Shown: positions 1 to 8,638, numbered from the stretch's first letter. The stretch: 64,000 nt of DNA from Alphaproteobacteria bacterium (GCA_030425185.1 JAUIAU010000004.1:82711-146710), one strand, 5' to 3'. Notes: generated from the letters alone by a model not told the origin. Numbers and translations: made by a program.

Positions 1-15
1 GGAAAGTGAAAAGTT

Positions 16-34
16 TGCCCGCGCCCGGCGGGCA
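16..34 (+). other. short hairpin upstream of the binding-protein gene
   Basis: A 7-bp inverted repeat (TGCCCGC and GCGGGCA around a 5-base loop) lies about 50 bases before the start of the solute-binding protein gene. It could be an intercistronic mRNA-stability hairpin if other transporter genes lie upstream of the window. There is no T-run after it, so a simple terminator is unlikely. Confidence 0.3.
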
Positions 35-83
35 GGATACGCTGAGATCAACGAACAAAGGGCAGTCAGGGAGAGTTGCCGAT

Positions 84-1907
84 ATGAAATCAGTGTTTTT
101 CCACAGGCTTGGACGGGTCGGCGGGGCCGCGGCGCTGGCCGCCCTGCTGGCCGCCGGGGCCGGGCAGGCCGAGCCCGCGCACGGCATCGCTATGTATGGG
201 GACCCGGCGCTTCCACCGGATTTTGTGTCGCTGCCCTATGCCAACCCGGAGGCCCCGCAGGGCGGCCGGTTCGTGGACGGACAGGTCGGCAGCTTCGACA
301 GTCTGAACCCGCATGTCCAGAAGGGCTCGACGCCCTGGCAATTGCGGTTCCTCGCGTATGAATCGCTGATGGGCCGGTCCTGGGACGAGCCTTTCACGCT
401 CTATGGCCTGCTGGCCGAATCGGTCGAGGCCGATCCCGACTCGATGTGGGTCGAGTTCACCCTGCGTCCCGAGGCCCGGTTCAGCGACGGCAGCCCGGTC
501 ACCGTCGAGGACGTGATCTGGTCCTACGAGACGCTGGGGACCCAGGGCCACGGGCGCTATCGCGGCTCCTGGGCGCGCGTCGCCTCGATCGAAGCGGTGG
601 GCGAGCGGGGCATCCGCCTGACCTTCACCGAGCCCGACCGGGAACTGGCGCTGATCATGGGGATGCGCCCGATCCTGAAGAAGGCGCAGTACGAGGGTGT
701 CAGCTTCGAGGACAGCGACGGCACCTCGATCGTGCCGATCTCGACCGCGCCCTACGTGATCTCGGATTTCGAGGCCGGGCGCTTCGTCGAACTGACCCGC
801 AACCCCGACTACTGGGGCAACGACCTGAACTTCATGCGCGGCCAGGCCAACATCGGCACGATCCGGATGGAGTTCTTCGCCGACGCCACCGCGATGTTCG
901 AAGCGTTCAAGGCGGGCGAGCTCTCCACCATGCGCGAGACCAACGCCGCGAAGTGGGCCCGCGACTATGACTTCCCGCGCGTCCGGTCGGGCGAGGTCGT
1001 CCTGTCCGAGATCCCGCACCAGCGGCCGACGGGCATGACGGGCTACGTGATGAACACCCGGCGCGAGGCCTTCAAGGACTGGCGCGTGCGCGAGGCGCTG
1101 ATCACCGCCTTCAACTTCGAGTTCATCAACCAGACCCTGAACGACGGCGCGCAGCCCCGGATCACGTCGTATTTCGCCAACTCGGTCCTGGGTATGCGCG
1201 ATGGCCCGGCCGAGGGACGGGTGGCGGAATTGCTGGCCCCGTACAAGGACGAGCTGCTGCCCGGCGCGCTGGAAGGCTACAGCTTCCCGGTGTCGGACGG
1301 CAGCGAGCGCAACCGCGACGGCATCGCGCGGGCCATGGGCCTGTTCGAGGAGGCCGGCTTCACCATCGAGAACGGCGTCATGATGACCCCGGAGGGGGCC
1401 CCATTCAGCTTCGAGATTCTGCTGGGCCAGGGGTCGAGCGAGGTGCAGTCGACGGTCGACATCTATGTCGAGGCGCTGAAGCGTCTGGGCATCGAGCCGC
1501 GGGTGTCGGTGGTGGACAGCGCGCAGCTGAAGGAGCGCACCGACGCCTATGACTTCGACATGGTCTACTATCGCTGGGGGCTGTCGCTGAGCCCGGGCAA
1601 CGAGCAGCGGCTCTACTGGGGCGCCGACGGGGTCGAGACGCCCGGATCGCGCAACATGATGGGCGTGGCCAGCCCGGCGATCGAGGCGATGGTGGACGAG
1701 ATGCTGACCGCCGACAGCCAGGACGACTACCGCGCCGCGGTGCGGGCGCTCGACCGCATCCTGACCTCGGGGCGCTACGTGATCCCGCTGTGGCACAACC
1801 CGATCAGCTGGATCGCCCATGACGCGGCGCTGCACTATCCCGAGCGGCTGCCGATGTACGGTGACTGGATCGGGTTCCAGCCCGACGTCTGGTGGGTCGA
1901 AGAGTAG
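84..1907 (+). CDS. ABC transporter periplasmic binding protein, family 5 (YejA-like)
   Basis: This is a 607-residue extracellular solute-binding protein of the dipeptide/oligopeptide type (SBP_bac_5), of the long YejA-like subgroup. It should bind a peptide or similar ligand in the periplasm and pass it to an ABC permease. I chose ATG 84 because it gives a clean signal peptide: RLGRVGG, then an Ala/Leu core, then AGQA before EPAHG (cleavage about residue 29). An AGGGAG ribosome site lies about 11 bases upstream. The frame is open further upstream but gives no sensible N-terminus. The mature start (HGIAMYGDPALPPDF) and the SLNPHVQKG stretch fit the YejA group. No permease or ATPase follows. 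The next gene is on the other strand, so the rest of the transporter must lie before position 1 or elsewhere. Confidence 0.9.
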   Translation: MKSVFFHRLGRVGGAAALAALLAAGAGQAEPAHGIAMYGDPALPPDFVSLPYANPEAPQGGRFVDGQVGSFDSLNPHVQKGSTPWQLRFLAYESLMGRSWDEPFTLYGLLAESVEADPDSMWVEFTLRPEARFSDGSPVTVEDVIWSYETLGTQGHGRYRGSWARVASIEAVGERGIRLTFTEPDRELALIMGMRPILKKAQYEGVSFEDSDGTSIVPISTAPYVISDFEAGRFVELTRNPDYWGNDLNFMRGQANIGTIRMEFFADATAMFEAFKAGELSTMRETNAAKWARDYDFPRVRSGEVVLSEIPHQRPTGMTGYVMNTRREAFKDWRVREALITAFNFEFINQTLNDGAQPRITSYFANSVLGMRDGPAEGRVAELLAPYKDELLPGALEGYSFPVSDGSERNRDGIARAMGLFEEAGFTIENGVMMTPEGAPFSFEILLGQGSSEVQSTVDIYVEALKRLGIEPRVSVVDSAQLKERTDAYDFDMVYYRWGLSLSPGNEQRLYWGADGVETPGSRNMMGVASPAIEAMVDEMLTADSQDDYRAAVRALDRILTSGRYVIPLWHNPISWIAHDAALHYPERLPMYGDWIGFQPDVWWVEE

Positions 1908-1920
1908 AACAACGCGCGGT

Positions 1921-1950
1921 GCGGGGCCTTCGGGCCCCGCGCTTCGTTTC
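1921..1950 (+). terminator. rho-independent terminator with TTCG tetraloop
   Basis: A perfect 8-bp stem (GCGGGGCC and GGCCCCGC) is closed by a TTCG tetraloop and followed by GCTTCGTTTC. It sits 13 bases after the stop of the binding-protein gene and just before the stop of the convergent DUF502 gene. Confidence 0.75.
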
Positions 1951-2644
1951 AGCCGATGGCGCGCGGCTCGGGCGGTTTCTTCTCGCCGTTCGGGTAGACG
2001 AGGCCGGCGGAGATGACCAGCTTGGCGGCGTCCTCGATGCTCATGTCGAGCACGATGATGTCCTCGCGCGGCACGAAGAGCAGGAAGCCCGAGGTCGGGT
2101 TCGGCGTGGTCGGCATGAAGACCGACACCATGGGCGTGTTGGCGCGCTCCGCAATCTCGCCCTTGGCATTCGACGAGATGAAGGCGATGGCCCAGATCCC
2201 GCGGCGGGGATACTCGACGAGGCAGGCCTTCTCGAAACTGGCCTCGCCCTGCGCCAGCACCGTCTCGGTGATCTGTTTCAGGCCGGAATAGACCGACCGG
2301 ACCACCGGCAGGGTCAGCACCAGCCGCTCGGCCCAGGCGATCAGCGAGCGGCCGATCAGGCCCTTGGCGATCCAGCCGACGACGAAGGTGAAGATCAGGA
2401 ACACCACGACGCCGAGACCGCGGATGTCGATCGTCAGGTCGAAGTAGTGCTCGATCAGGAGCGCGGGGTTGTAGGCCGAGGGGATGAACGGCAGCACGAA
2501 GCCGTCGATCCAGCCGGTGATGGTCCAGATCAGCCAGATCGTCACGCCGATCGGCGCGATCACGATGAGACCCGTCAGGAAGTTGTTCCTGAGAGCGCCC
2601 AGAAGACCGCGTTTCGGCGGTGGCGGTTCGGTATCCAGCTTCAA
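1949..2644 (-). CDS. DUF502 family membrane protein
   Basis: This 231-residue inner-membrane protein belongs to the DUF502 family, whose function is not established. Two membrane segments are visible near residues 22-44 (begins FLTGLIVIAP) and 73-97 (begins IRGLGVVVF). A soluble C-terminal part follows, with family-typical stretches such as PVVRSVYSGLKQ and TTPNPTSGFLLFVP. The start codon is TTG. No in-frame ATG or GTG gives the expected N-terminal charged tail before the first helix, and a GGAG lies about 10 bases upstream. It is convergent with the binding-protein gene and about 70 bases downstream of psuG on the same strand, so cotranscription with psuK-psuG is possible. Confidence 0.85.
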   Translation of the reverse strand: MKLDTEPPPPKRGLLGALRNNFLTGLIVIAPIGVTIWLIWTITGWIDGFVLPFIPSAYNPALLIEHYFDLTIDIRGLGVVVFLIFTFVVGWIAKGLIGRSLIAWAERLVLTLPVVRSVYSGLKQITETVLAQGEASFEKACLVEYPRRGIWAIAFISSNAKGEIAERANTPMVSVFMPTTPNPTSGFLLFVPREDIIVLDMSIEDAAKLVISAGLVYPNGEKKPPEPRAIG

Positions 2645-2715
2645 GGGTTCGTCACTCCAGCCCGTGCTTTGGTATTAGGTACACCACGGGCCGCAAACAA
2701 GGCGTCCGGGGCTGT

Positions 2716-3645
2716 TCAGGGCGTCGCAGGGGGCATCCCGCCCAGTTCGCAGGCAATCGCGGCGGCGAGGCGGGCGTTGTTCAGCACGAGCGCGATGTTG
2801 GCGGTCAGCGAGCGGCCGCCCGTCGCCTCGAAGATGCGCGCCAGCAGGAAGGGCGTCACGGCCTTGGCGGCGATGCCCTGCGCGGCGGCCTCGGCAAGTG
2901 CTGCATCGATCACCGGCAGGATCTGCTCGGCGGGCAAGGCGTCCGCCTCCGGGATCGGGTTGGCGACGAGTTGTCCGCCCGGCAGGCCGAGCGCCGCCCG
3001 CATCGCGTGGGCGCGCGCGATCTCGGCGGCCGTTTCGACCCGGACCGGGGCGGGCAGGCCGCTGTCGGTCATCCAGAAGGCCGGGAACGCGCCGCTGCGG
3101 TAGCAGAGGACCGGAACACCAAGGGTTTCAAGCACTTCCAGCGTCTTCGGCAGGTCAAGTATCGCCTTGGCTCCGGCTGCCACGACGGTGACGGGCGTCC
3201 GTGCAAGTTCTTGAAGATCCGCGGAAATGTCGAAACTGAGTTCCGCGCCGCGATGCACGCCGCCGATGCCGCCGGTGGCGAAGACCCCGATCCCCGCCGC
3301 CCGCGCGGCGATCATCGTGGCGGCCACGGTGGTGGCCCCGGTCTGCCCCCGGGCCATCGCCACCGCAATGTCGGCCCGGCTGAGCTTCAACGCATCCGGC
3401 GTTTTCGCAAGGGTTTCAAGCCGCTCCGGGTCGAGGCCTATGTGAAGTGTTCCATGAAGAACGGCGATGGTGGCGGGCACGGCGCCGCCCTCGCGCACGG
3501 CCGCCTCGACCCGGCGCGCGGTCTCGAGGTTCTGCGGAAACGGCATCCCGTGGGTGATGATCGTCGACTCGAGCGCCACCAGCGGGCGGCCCTCGGCGCG
3601 GGCGGTGGCGACCTCGGACGACAGGTGAAGGGGCAGGGCGGTCAC
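2716..3645 (-). CDS. psuG: pseudouridine-5'-phosphate glycosidase
   Basis: This 309-residue protein cleaves pseudouridine 5'-phosphate to uracil and ribose 5-phosphate in the cytoplasm. The family signatures are LESTIITHGMPFPQN near residue 25 (catalytic-site Glu26), the segment AMARGQTGATTVA near 97, FATGGIGGVHRGAE near 122, and AGAKAILD, whose Lys160 matches the lysine that forms the covalent intermediate in the E. coli enzyme. The start is GTG at 3645. It overlaps the TGA stop of the upstream kinase gene in a GTGA, so the two are translationally coupled. The length is normal for the family. Together with the kinase it forms a complete two-step pseudouridine degradation pathway. Confidence 0.95.
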   Translation of the reverse strand: MTALPLHLSSEVATARAEGRPLVALESTIITHGMPFPQNLETARRVEAAVREGGAVPATIAVLHGTLHIGLDPERLETLAKTPDALKLSRADIAVAMARGQTGATTVAATMIAARAAGIGVFATGGIGGVHRGAELSFDISADLQELARTPVTVVAAGAKAILDLPKTLEVLETLGVPVLCYRSGAFPAFWMTDSGLPAPVRVETAAEIARAHAMRAALGLPGGQLVANPIPEADALPAEQILPVIDAALAEAAAQGIAAKAVTPFLLARIFEATGGRSLTANIALVLNNARLAAAIACELGGMPPATP

Positions 3646-4532
3646 GGCAGGTCCTCTGTCGAGATGTAGCGGGCCGCGGCATCCAGCGCCGCGTCGAGCG
3701 CCTCTTCCGGCGGTTTTCCATGGTATTCCGCGGAGATATGCGCGGCCATGAAGGTATCGCCTGCGCCCGTCACACGGCGCACGGTGACGGCGGGCGGCGC
3801 CTTGGTGCGGATCTCGTGCGCGGCGGCGAGGCTGGCGGGGTTCGCGCCATCGGTCACCAGGACGCGGTTCGCCCCCGCGGCCAGCAACGCCTCGGCGGCG
3901 CGCTCGGTCGACTCGTGATGCGCGCCAAGCATCAGGTTCGCCTCGATCAGGTTCATGTAGAGCGTCGCGCCCCGGTGCCGCAGCAGCGGCAACAGGCGGC
4001 GCACCTTGCCCGGCGAGGCCGGCGCGATCCGGAGATCGGCGCGGGCGAAGGACGGGCGGCGGGCGATCTCGGCCAGCAGGTCCTCGGTCAGGTTGCCGTC
4101 GAGCGCGATCAGGCCCTCCCAGGGCGCGGCCGTGGTGCCGAGCGGTCCGCTGTCCAGGGGCGCGAGAATGGCGTCCCCGGCGGCCTCCAGCCCGTGTGCG
4201 TCGGCGATGGCGGCCACCAGCCCGTTCGAGCCCTCGATCGCCATGTAGCGGTCGGTCGCCGCGTCGCCCCGGTACACATGGGCGGTGTCGAGGCCGAGAC
4301 GGTGCGCCTCGGCCAGCAGCTGGTCGCCGGAGGCATCCCGGCCGACGGCGGTCAGCAGGGCCGGGCGCAGTCCGAACCGCGCCAGCGTCATCGCCACGTT
4401 CATCGCGACGCCACCGGGCAGGACGCTGATCCGGCCGGGCACGTCATGGCCCGCCTTCATGCGCACGGGCGCACGGCCGACCACGTCCCAGAGGACCGAA
4501 CCGATACAGAGAATGTCGGGTTTGCCAGTCAT
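3642..4532 (-). CDS. psuK: pseudouridine kinase, PfkB family
   Basis: This 296-residue PfkB-type sugar kinase has the C-terminal signature TGAGDTF, with the catalytic Asp near residue 261, and the N-terminal substrate motif PGGVAMNVAMTLARFG. PfkB proteins vary in substrate. The call as pseudouridine kinase rests on its 4-base GTGA overlap with psuG: the kinase makes pseudouridine 5'-phosphate, which PsuG then cleaves. No nucleoside transporter gene is adjacent. A divergently transcribed TetR regulator starts about 105 bases away and could control the pair, but nothing shows this directly. Confidence in the family is very high; the substrate is inferred from context. Confidence 0.9.
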   Translation of the reverse strand: MTGKPDILCIGSVLWDVVGRAPVRMKAGHDVPGRISVLPGGVAMNVAMTLARFGLRPALLTAVGRDASGDQLLAEAHRLGLDTAHVYRGDAATDRYMAIEGSNGLVAAIADAHGLEAAGDAILAPLDSGPLGTTAAPWEGLIALDGNLTEDLLAEIARRPSFARADLRIAPASPGKVRRLLPLLRHRGATLYMNLIEANLMLGAHHESTERAAEALLAAGANRVLVTDGANPASLAAAHEIRTKAPPAVTVRRVTGAGDTFMAAHISAEYHGKPPEEALDAALDAAARYISTEDLP

Positions 4533-4604
4533 GCGTCCGGCTCTGCCACGGCACCGGCAACCGGTCCAGAGCCGTTCTGCATGACTCAGGCGCGAATCAT
4601 GCTA

Positions 4605-4622
4605 TATGAAGCTGCTGTCATA
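4605..4622. promoter_or_regulatory. candidate operator: TATGA/TCATA inverted repeat
   Basis: TATGAAGCTGCTGTCATA has perfect 5-bp arms around an 8-bp centre. It lies 15 bases before the likely ATG of the TetR gene and about 75 bases from the psuK start. TetR-family proteins usually bind such imperfect palindromes near their own start. The half-site CTGTCAT is repeated 17 bases further on. This is an inference from position and symmetry. Confidence 0.4.
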
Positions 4623-4637
4623 AATATGGTGTCTGTC

Positions 4638-5603
4638 ATGGATAAGCAGGAGAGTCGAAAGCACGCGCATAACGCGCGGATTCGAAAGAAACTTCTGGGG
4701 AAAGCTGCGCCGTTGTTCCGGGACCGGGGGCCGGACAACGTCGGAATCGACGAGGTGATGCAGCGGGCCGGGATGACCCGCGGGGCGTTCTACGCGCACT
4801 TCAAATCGAAGGAGGACATCTTCCTCGCGGCGCTCCACCAGGAGACGCCGCTGCTGCTGGCGCTCGAGCGGCGGGTGTCGCAGGACCCGGCCGGGCTGCT
4901 GTCGGAAATGCGCGGGGTCTTCGAGAGCTACCTCGCCAACAACGCGACGCCCACGGCGCGCACCTGCACGCTGGCCGGCCTCGCGGTCGACGTGTCGCGC
5001 GGCACGGACGAGGCCCGCGCCACGCATGAAGCCGTGCAGCACGCAGTTCGGGTCGAGATGGCGCGCGGGATGAGCGTGCATCATGACGACGCCATCGTGC
5101 ACGCCGCGCTGGCGCTCGCCGTCGGCAGCGTCGTGATGGCCGCGGCCCAACGCACCGGACCGGGCCGCGCGAAGGTGCTGGAAGCGGGCAGGGCCGGGGT
5201 CAACGACCTGCTCGACGGGTTCTGGGCCGAACCCGCCGCCGCCCCGGTTGCCGAGACGCTGCCGGAACCGGTGTGCGACACGCCGCCGCTTGCCGCGCCG
5301 GTCGAACGGCCCGCCGCGCTGCCGCCGCTGGAACGTCCCCCGGTGCGTCCGCCGCTGGCCAAGGCCACGCTGCCGCCGCGCGCCCTGCCGCAGGATGCCC
5401 CGTCCGCTGCCGCGCTGGCGCAGATCGCACGCGCCCGCAGCCTGGCCGACCGGGCGACCGAGAAGGGCGACCTGCCGCTGCGTCCGGGCGCGGCCCCGGT
5501 CGATCCGCGCGGCAAGACCGGGCTCGGCGTGAAGTCGGAACCGGAGGCGCCGAAGGGCCTGCTGGGACGGTTCCTTGCCGGGTTCCGCTCGCGGGACAGT
5601 TGA
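4638..5603 (+). CDS. TetR/AcrR family regulator with long Pro/Ala-rich C-terminal extension
   Basis: The N-terminal TetR DNA-binding domain is clear: a basic lead-in RIRKKLLGKAAPLFRDRG, then NVGIDEVMQRAGMTRGAFY and AHFKSKEDIF. With ATG 4638 the protein has 321 residues; ATG 4626 and ATG 4581 are in-frame alternatives, and none has a strong ribosome site. A normal TetR protein has about 190-200 residues. Here the ligand domain ends near residue 195 at LLDGFWAEP and about 120 residues of Pro/Ala-rich sequence follow. That tail holds a short helical insert (AALAQIARARSLADRA) and ends with a basic amphipathic stretch, GLLGRFLAGFRSRDS. The ligand is unknown. It is divergent from psuK and ends in a terminator before rpsB. 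Confidence 0.85.
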   Translation: MDKQESRKHAHNARIRKKLLGKAAPLFRDRGPDNVGIDEVMQRAGMTRGAFYAHFKSKEDIFLAALHQETPLLLALERRVSQDPAGLLSEMRGVFESYLANNATPTARTCTLAGLAVDVSRGTDEARATHEAVQHAVRVEMARGMSVHHDDAIVHAALALAVGSVVMAAAQRTGPGRAKVLEAGRAGVNDLLDGFWAEPAAAPVAETLPEPVCDTPPLAAPVERPAALPPLERPPVRPPLAKATLPPRALPQDAPSAAALAQIARARSLADRATEKGDLPLRPGAAPVDPRGKTGLGVKSEPEAPKGLLGRFLAGFRSRDS

Positions 5604-5611
5604 GACTTGCA

Positions 5612-5641
5612 GGGGGGCGCGCTTTGCCGTAAAGCGCCCCC
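5612..5641 (+). terminator. G+C-rich hairpin after the TetR gene
   Basis: A run of G with GCGCTTT pairs with AAAGCGCCCCC around a short GCCGT loop, with one bulge. It starts 9 bases after the TetR stop and separates that gene from rpsB. No long T-run follows, so efficiency is uncertain. Confidence 0.5.
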
Positions 5642-5753
5642 ACTTCACAGACGGGGCCTGGGCCTGCGCGGGGAGACATCCCGCCATGTCCGCCGGTTGA
5701 TCCACCTGGATCTGAACGGTCCCGTCGAGGCGTAAACCGGAAAGGATACGGAC

Positions 5754-6524
5754 ATGGCGCTTCCTGACGTCACTCTTCGCCAGTTGCTCGAAGCTGGTGT
5801 GCACTTCGGCCACCAGACCCAGCGCTGGAACCCGCGCATGGCGCCCTACATCTACGGCGCCAAGAACGGCATCCACATCTTCGACCTGACCCAGACCCTG
5901 CCGCTGGTCGACCAGGCGCTGAAAGCCATCCGCGACACCGTCGCCAAGGGCGGCCGCATCCTGTTCGTCGGCACCAAGCGTCAGGCCCAGGGCCCGGTCG
6001 CCGAAGCCGCCGAGCGCTGCGCGCAGTACTACATGAACCACCGCTGGCTGGGCGGCACGCTGACCAACTGGCAGACCGTGTCGAACTCGATCCGCCGTCT
6101 GAAGGAAATCGACGAGCTGATGGCGACCGGCGCCGAGGGCCTCACCAAGAAAGAGCGCCTCGGGATGGAGCGGGACCAGGCCAAGCTGCAGGCGTCGCTG
6201 GGCGGCATCCGCGAAATGGGCGGCGTGCCGGACATGCTGTTCATCATCGACGTGAACAAGGAAGACCTCGCGATCCTCGAAGCCAAGAAGCTGGGCATCC
6301 CGGTCGTGGCCGTGGTCGACTCGAACTGCTCGCCGGACGGCGTGGACTACATCATCCCGGGCAACGACGACGCGGCCCGCGCCATCGCGCTCTATTGCGA
6401 TCTGGTGTCCCGCGCCGCCCTCGACGGCATGACCGCGCAGATGGACGCCGCCGGTGTGGACCTCGGTGAGCTCGAGGCCGGGCTGGCCGAAGAGGCGCTC
6501 GAAGGCGACGCCGCCGAGGCCTGA
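5754..6524 (+). CDS. rpsB: 30S ribosomal protein S2
   Basis: This 256-residue protein is a clear S2: it opens [19 protein letters not shown] and contains [42 protein letters not shown] and [21 protein letters not shown] segments (here [17 protein letters not shown]). It binds the 30S subunit near the mRNA exit and recruits bS1. AAGGA lies 8 bases upstream of the ATG. A gap of about 110 bases before it holds the promoter or leader region. It is followed by tsf, the usual pairing in bacteria, so one transcript with internal attenuation is likely. Confidence 0.98.
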   Translation: MALPDVTLRQLLEAGVHFGHQTQRWNPRMAPYIYGAKNGIHIFDLTQTLPLVDQALKAIRDTVAKGGRILFVGTKRQAQGPVAEAAERCAQYYMNHRWLGGTLTNWQTVSNSIRRLKEIDELMATGAEGLTKKERLGMERDQAKLQASLGGIREMGGVPDMLFIIDVNKEDLAILEAKKLGIPVVAVVDSNCSPDGVDYIIPGNDDAARAIALYCDLVSRAALDGMTAQMDAAGVDLGELEAGLAEEALEGDAAEA

Positions 6525-6549
6525 GGCCAACCGCCTGCACCGATCGAGG

Positions 6550-6570
6550 CCGGGCCCCGCGCGGGCCCGG
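6550..6570 (+). other. rpsB-tsf intercistronic hairpin
   Basis: CCGGGCC and GGGCCCGG pair across a short CG-rich loop between rpsB and tsf. No T-run follows, so it is more likely an attenuation, mRNA-processing or stability element between two genes with different expression needs than a full terminator. Confidence 0.45.
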
Positions 6571-6636
6571 TCCTGTCATGGAAATGAGACTTTGGACGGG
6601 CACATCGCGCCCGTCACATGTTCAAGGAGACCCCAG

Positions 6637-7512
6637 ATGGCGATTACCGCTGCGTTGGTGAAAGAACTGCGCGAGATGACCGGCGCCGGCATGATGGATG
6701 CCAAGAAGGCGCTGACCGAAACCGACGGCAACATGGAGGCCGCGGTCGACTGGCTGCGCACCAAGGGTCTGGCGAAAGCCGCCAAGAAATCGGGCCGCAC
6801 CGCGGCCGAGGGCCTCGTGGCCGTCGCCGTCGATGGCGGCACCGCCGTCGCCGTCGAGGTGAACTCGGAAACCGACTTCGTTGCCAAGAACGCCGAATTC
6901 CAGGGCATGGTCGCGAAGTTCGCGCAGACCGCCCTCGGCGTGTCCGACGTCGAGGCGCTGAAGGCCGCCGAGGTGGACGGCAAGACCGTCGAGACCACGC
7001 TGACCGACGCGATCGCCAAGATCGGCGAGAACATGGCCCTGCGCCGCATGGCCAAGCTGACCGGCGACAGCGTCGTGACCTACGTGCACAACGCGGCTGC
7101 CGACGGCATGGGCAAGATCGGCGTGCTCGTGGCGCTGAAGGGCGCTGACAACGGCATCGGCCGCCAGATCGCGATGCACGTCGCCGCCGTCAACCCGGCC
7201 TCGCTGGGGGCCGCGGACCTCGACCCGTCGCTGATCGAGCGCGAGCGCACCGTCCTGACCGAGCAGGCCCGCGAGAGCGGCAAGCCGGACGCGGTCATCG
7301 AGAAGATGATCGAAGGGCGGATGAAGAAGTTCCTGTCGGAAGTCACCCTGCTGGGCCAGGCCTTCGTGATCAACCCGGACCTGACCGTCGAGGCCGCCGC
7401 CAAGGACGCCGGCGTCGAGATCACCGGCTTCGTGCGGATAGAAGTCGGCGAGGGCATCGAGAAGGAAGAAGAGGACTTCGCAGCGGAAGTGGCCAAGACC
7501 CTGAAGGGCTGA
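6637..7512 (+). CDS. tsf: translation elongation factor Ts
   Basis: This 291-residue protein is the guanine nucleotide exchange factor for EF-Tu. It opens [20 protein letters not shown] with the N-terminal UBA-like domain, then has the core signature [13 protein letters not shown] near residues 74-86, where the TDFV motif contacts EF-Tu. I chose ATG 6637 because AAGGAGA lies 6 bases upstream and the N-terminus matches the family; the frame is open further upstream into rpsB without meaning. The length is normal. It ends at a strong terminator. Confidence 0.98.
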   Translation: MAITAALVKELREMTGAGMMDAKKALTETDGNMEAAVDWLRTKGLAKAAKKSGRTAAEGLVAVAVDGGTAVAVEVNSETDFVAKNAEFQGMVAKFAQTALGVSDVEALKAAEVDGKTVETTLTDAIAKIGENMALRRMAKLTGDSVVTYVHNAAADGMGKIGVLVALKGADNGIGRQIAMHVAAVNPASLGAADLDPSLIERERTVLTEQARESGKPDAVIEKMIEGRMKKFLSEVTLLGQAFVINPDLTVEAAAKDAGVEITGFVRIEVGEGIEKEEEDFAAEVAKTLKG

Positions 7513-7540
7513 GCCACGCCTGACCTGCGATCCGGATCAA

Positions 7541-7564
7541 GGGGGCCGAAAGGCCCCCTTTTTT
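7541..7564 (+). terminator. rho-independent terminator of rpsB-tsf
   Basis: GGGGGCC, a GAAA tetraloop and GGCCCCC form a 7-bp stem, followed directly by TTTTTT. It is 28 bases after the tsf stop. Confidence 0.92.
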
Positions 7565-7856
7565 CATGCGCGCAAGGGGCTGGCGCACAGGATCAGGCGC
7601 AGGGCGAAAGCGATTGATCTTTGGGGAGATTCCGATGGAGAGGGCGGTAATTTCCCTCTCCATCGGAGACCGGTTTCCCGGGGGTGCACGAGACTCCGCT
7701 GTTCCGTGAAAATAGGGGTCAGAACAGCAAGGCCTGATCCCGACCGACCGCGATGCAGCCAAACGGGACCCCGGCTGTATGGGCGGTTAATGCCGAAGTC
7801 GAAAGTAAGGCATTCCTTACCTGAACGGATATTATGGTGCGCCGAGGGCATCTGCC
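7565..7856. other. gene-free stretch between convergent tsf and luxR-type gene
   Basis: About 290 bases without a credible reading frame. It contains a perfect 14-bp hairpin (listed separately) and, at 7805-7820, a 6-bp inverted repeat GTAAGG/CCTTAC. Read on the minus strand the latter is followed by TTT and may be a weak terminator of the LuxR-type gene. The remainder has no recognisable motif. Confidence 0.6.
7631..7667. repeat. perfect 14-bp inverted repeat (hairpin)
   Basis: The left arm TCCGATGGAGAGGG and its exact reverse complement are separated by the 9-base loop CGGTAATTT. It lies about 65 bases beyond the tsf terminator, in the space between two convergent genes. No T-run flanks it on either strand. 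Confidence 0.85.
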
Positions 7857-8636
7857 TCAGGTCGTCGGAAGCGAGTCCGGCCCCTCGAACAGGAAGATCT
7901 GGTTCTGGATCGACGCCTTCAGGACCGCCTGGGCCGTGGTTTCGACGTCGAGCACCTGGCGGGCCAGCCGCAGGTGCTTTTCCACCGTCGCCTTCGTCAG
8001 GCCGACCAGCACCGCGATATCCTGGGTGGTCTTGCCGTCGGCAACCCATTCGAGCACCTCGCGCTGCCGGTCGGTCAGCTTTCGGCGCTGGTTCTGGGGC
8101 AAGGCGGCGATCTTCAGGTTCATCACCGCGTTCTGAAGCTCAATGTCGGTGCCGTGCCGGGCCCAGATCTCGTCCGCATCGCGCTGGGTCAGCCCCTCGC
8201 GCGCCGCCAGCCCGATCACCGCCAGCGAGCGCCGCGAGGCGGTGGGCTGGAAGCTGATCGTGTAGCCGGCCGTGATGCCGTAGGACGCGTTCAGCGCATG
8301 CACCTTGCGCGCCTCGGGCGGCAAGGTGCCGTCCTCCAGCGCCTTGGCGATCCAGCCCCAGGATTGCGCGCCGACATTGTGCTGCGACCACACCAGCATC
8401 GGGCTGGCGAGGTAGAGCTTTTGCGAGAAGAACGCCTTCACGTAGGACGGCGGGTGGTTCGACAGCACCAGCGTATCCCCGAAATCGCCTTCGAGGTTGC
8501 CGGTGCGGAACCGGGTGAACCCGTAGAGGGCACGGTCGAAGCCATAACTGGCCATTTGCCGGATGTGGCTGTCCCAGACTTCTTCGACCGAGGTGGCAGC
8601 GACGATCCGCTTCAGATGCTCCAACACCTCAGCCAT
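7857..8636 (-). CDS. LuxR-family transcriptional regulator (autoinducer-binding type)
   Basis: This 259-residue protein has an N-terminal Autoind_bind domain (about 20-165) and a C-terminal LuxR helix-turn-helix (about 188-245). The latter runs LTDRQREVLEWVADGKTTQD, then IAVLVGLTKATVEKHLRLA. No luxI-type synthase lies in the window, so it is a LuxR solo here. In TraR/LuxR the signal's amide is held by an Asp in a DP motif. At the matching place this protein has LYLASPM, with Ser78 instead of Asp, so it may bind a different ligand or none. It starts 2 bases after the stop of aroQ and probably shares its transcript. Confidence 0.9.
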   Translation of the reverse strand: MAEVLEHLKRIVAATSVEEVWDSHIRQMASYGFDRALYGFTRFRTGNLEGDFGDTLVLSNHPPSYVKAFFSQKLYLASPMLVWSQHNVGAQSWGWIAKALEDGTLPPEARKVHALNASYGITAGYTISFQPTASRRSLAVIGLAAREGLTQRDADEIWARHGTDIELQNAVMNLKIAALPQNQRRKLTDRQREVLEWVADGKTTQDIAVLVGLTKATVEKHLRLARQVLDVETTAQAVLKASIQNQIFLFEGPDSLPTT

Positions 8637-8638
8637 GG

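Noticed and set aside
90..1835. 581-codon open frame on the minus strand opposite the binding-protein gene
   Set aside because: It is an antisense shadow caused by high G+C third positions; the product is rich in Arg, His and Val with no domain, while the plus strand encodes a clear YejA-like protein.
4602..6530. 642-codon minus-strand frame opposite the TetR gene and rpsB
   Set aside because: Runs through two confirmed genes and has no recognisable domain.
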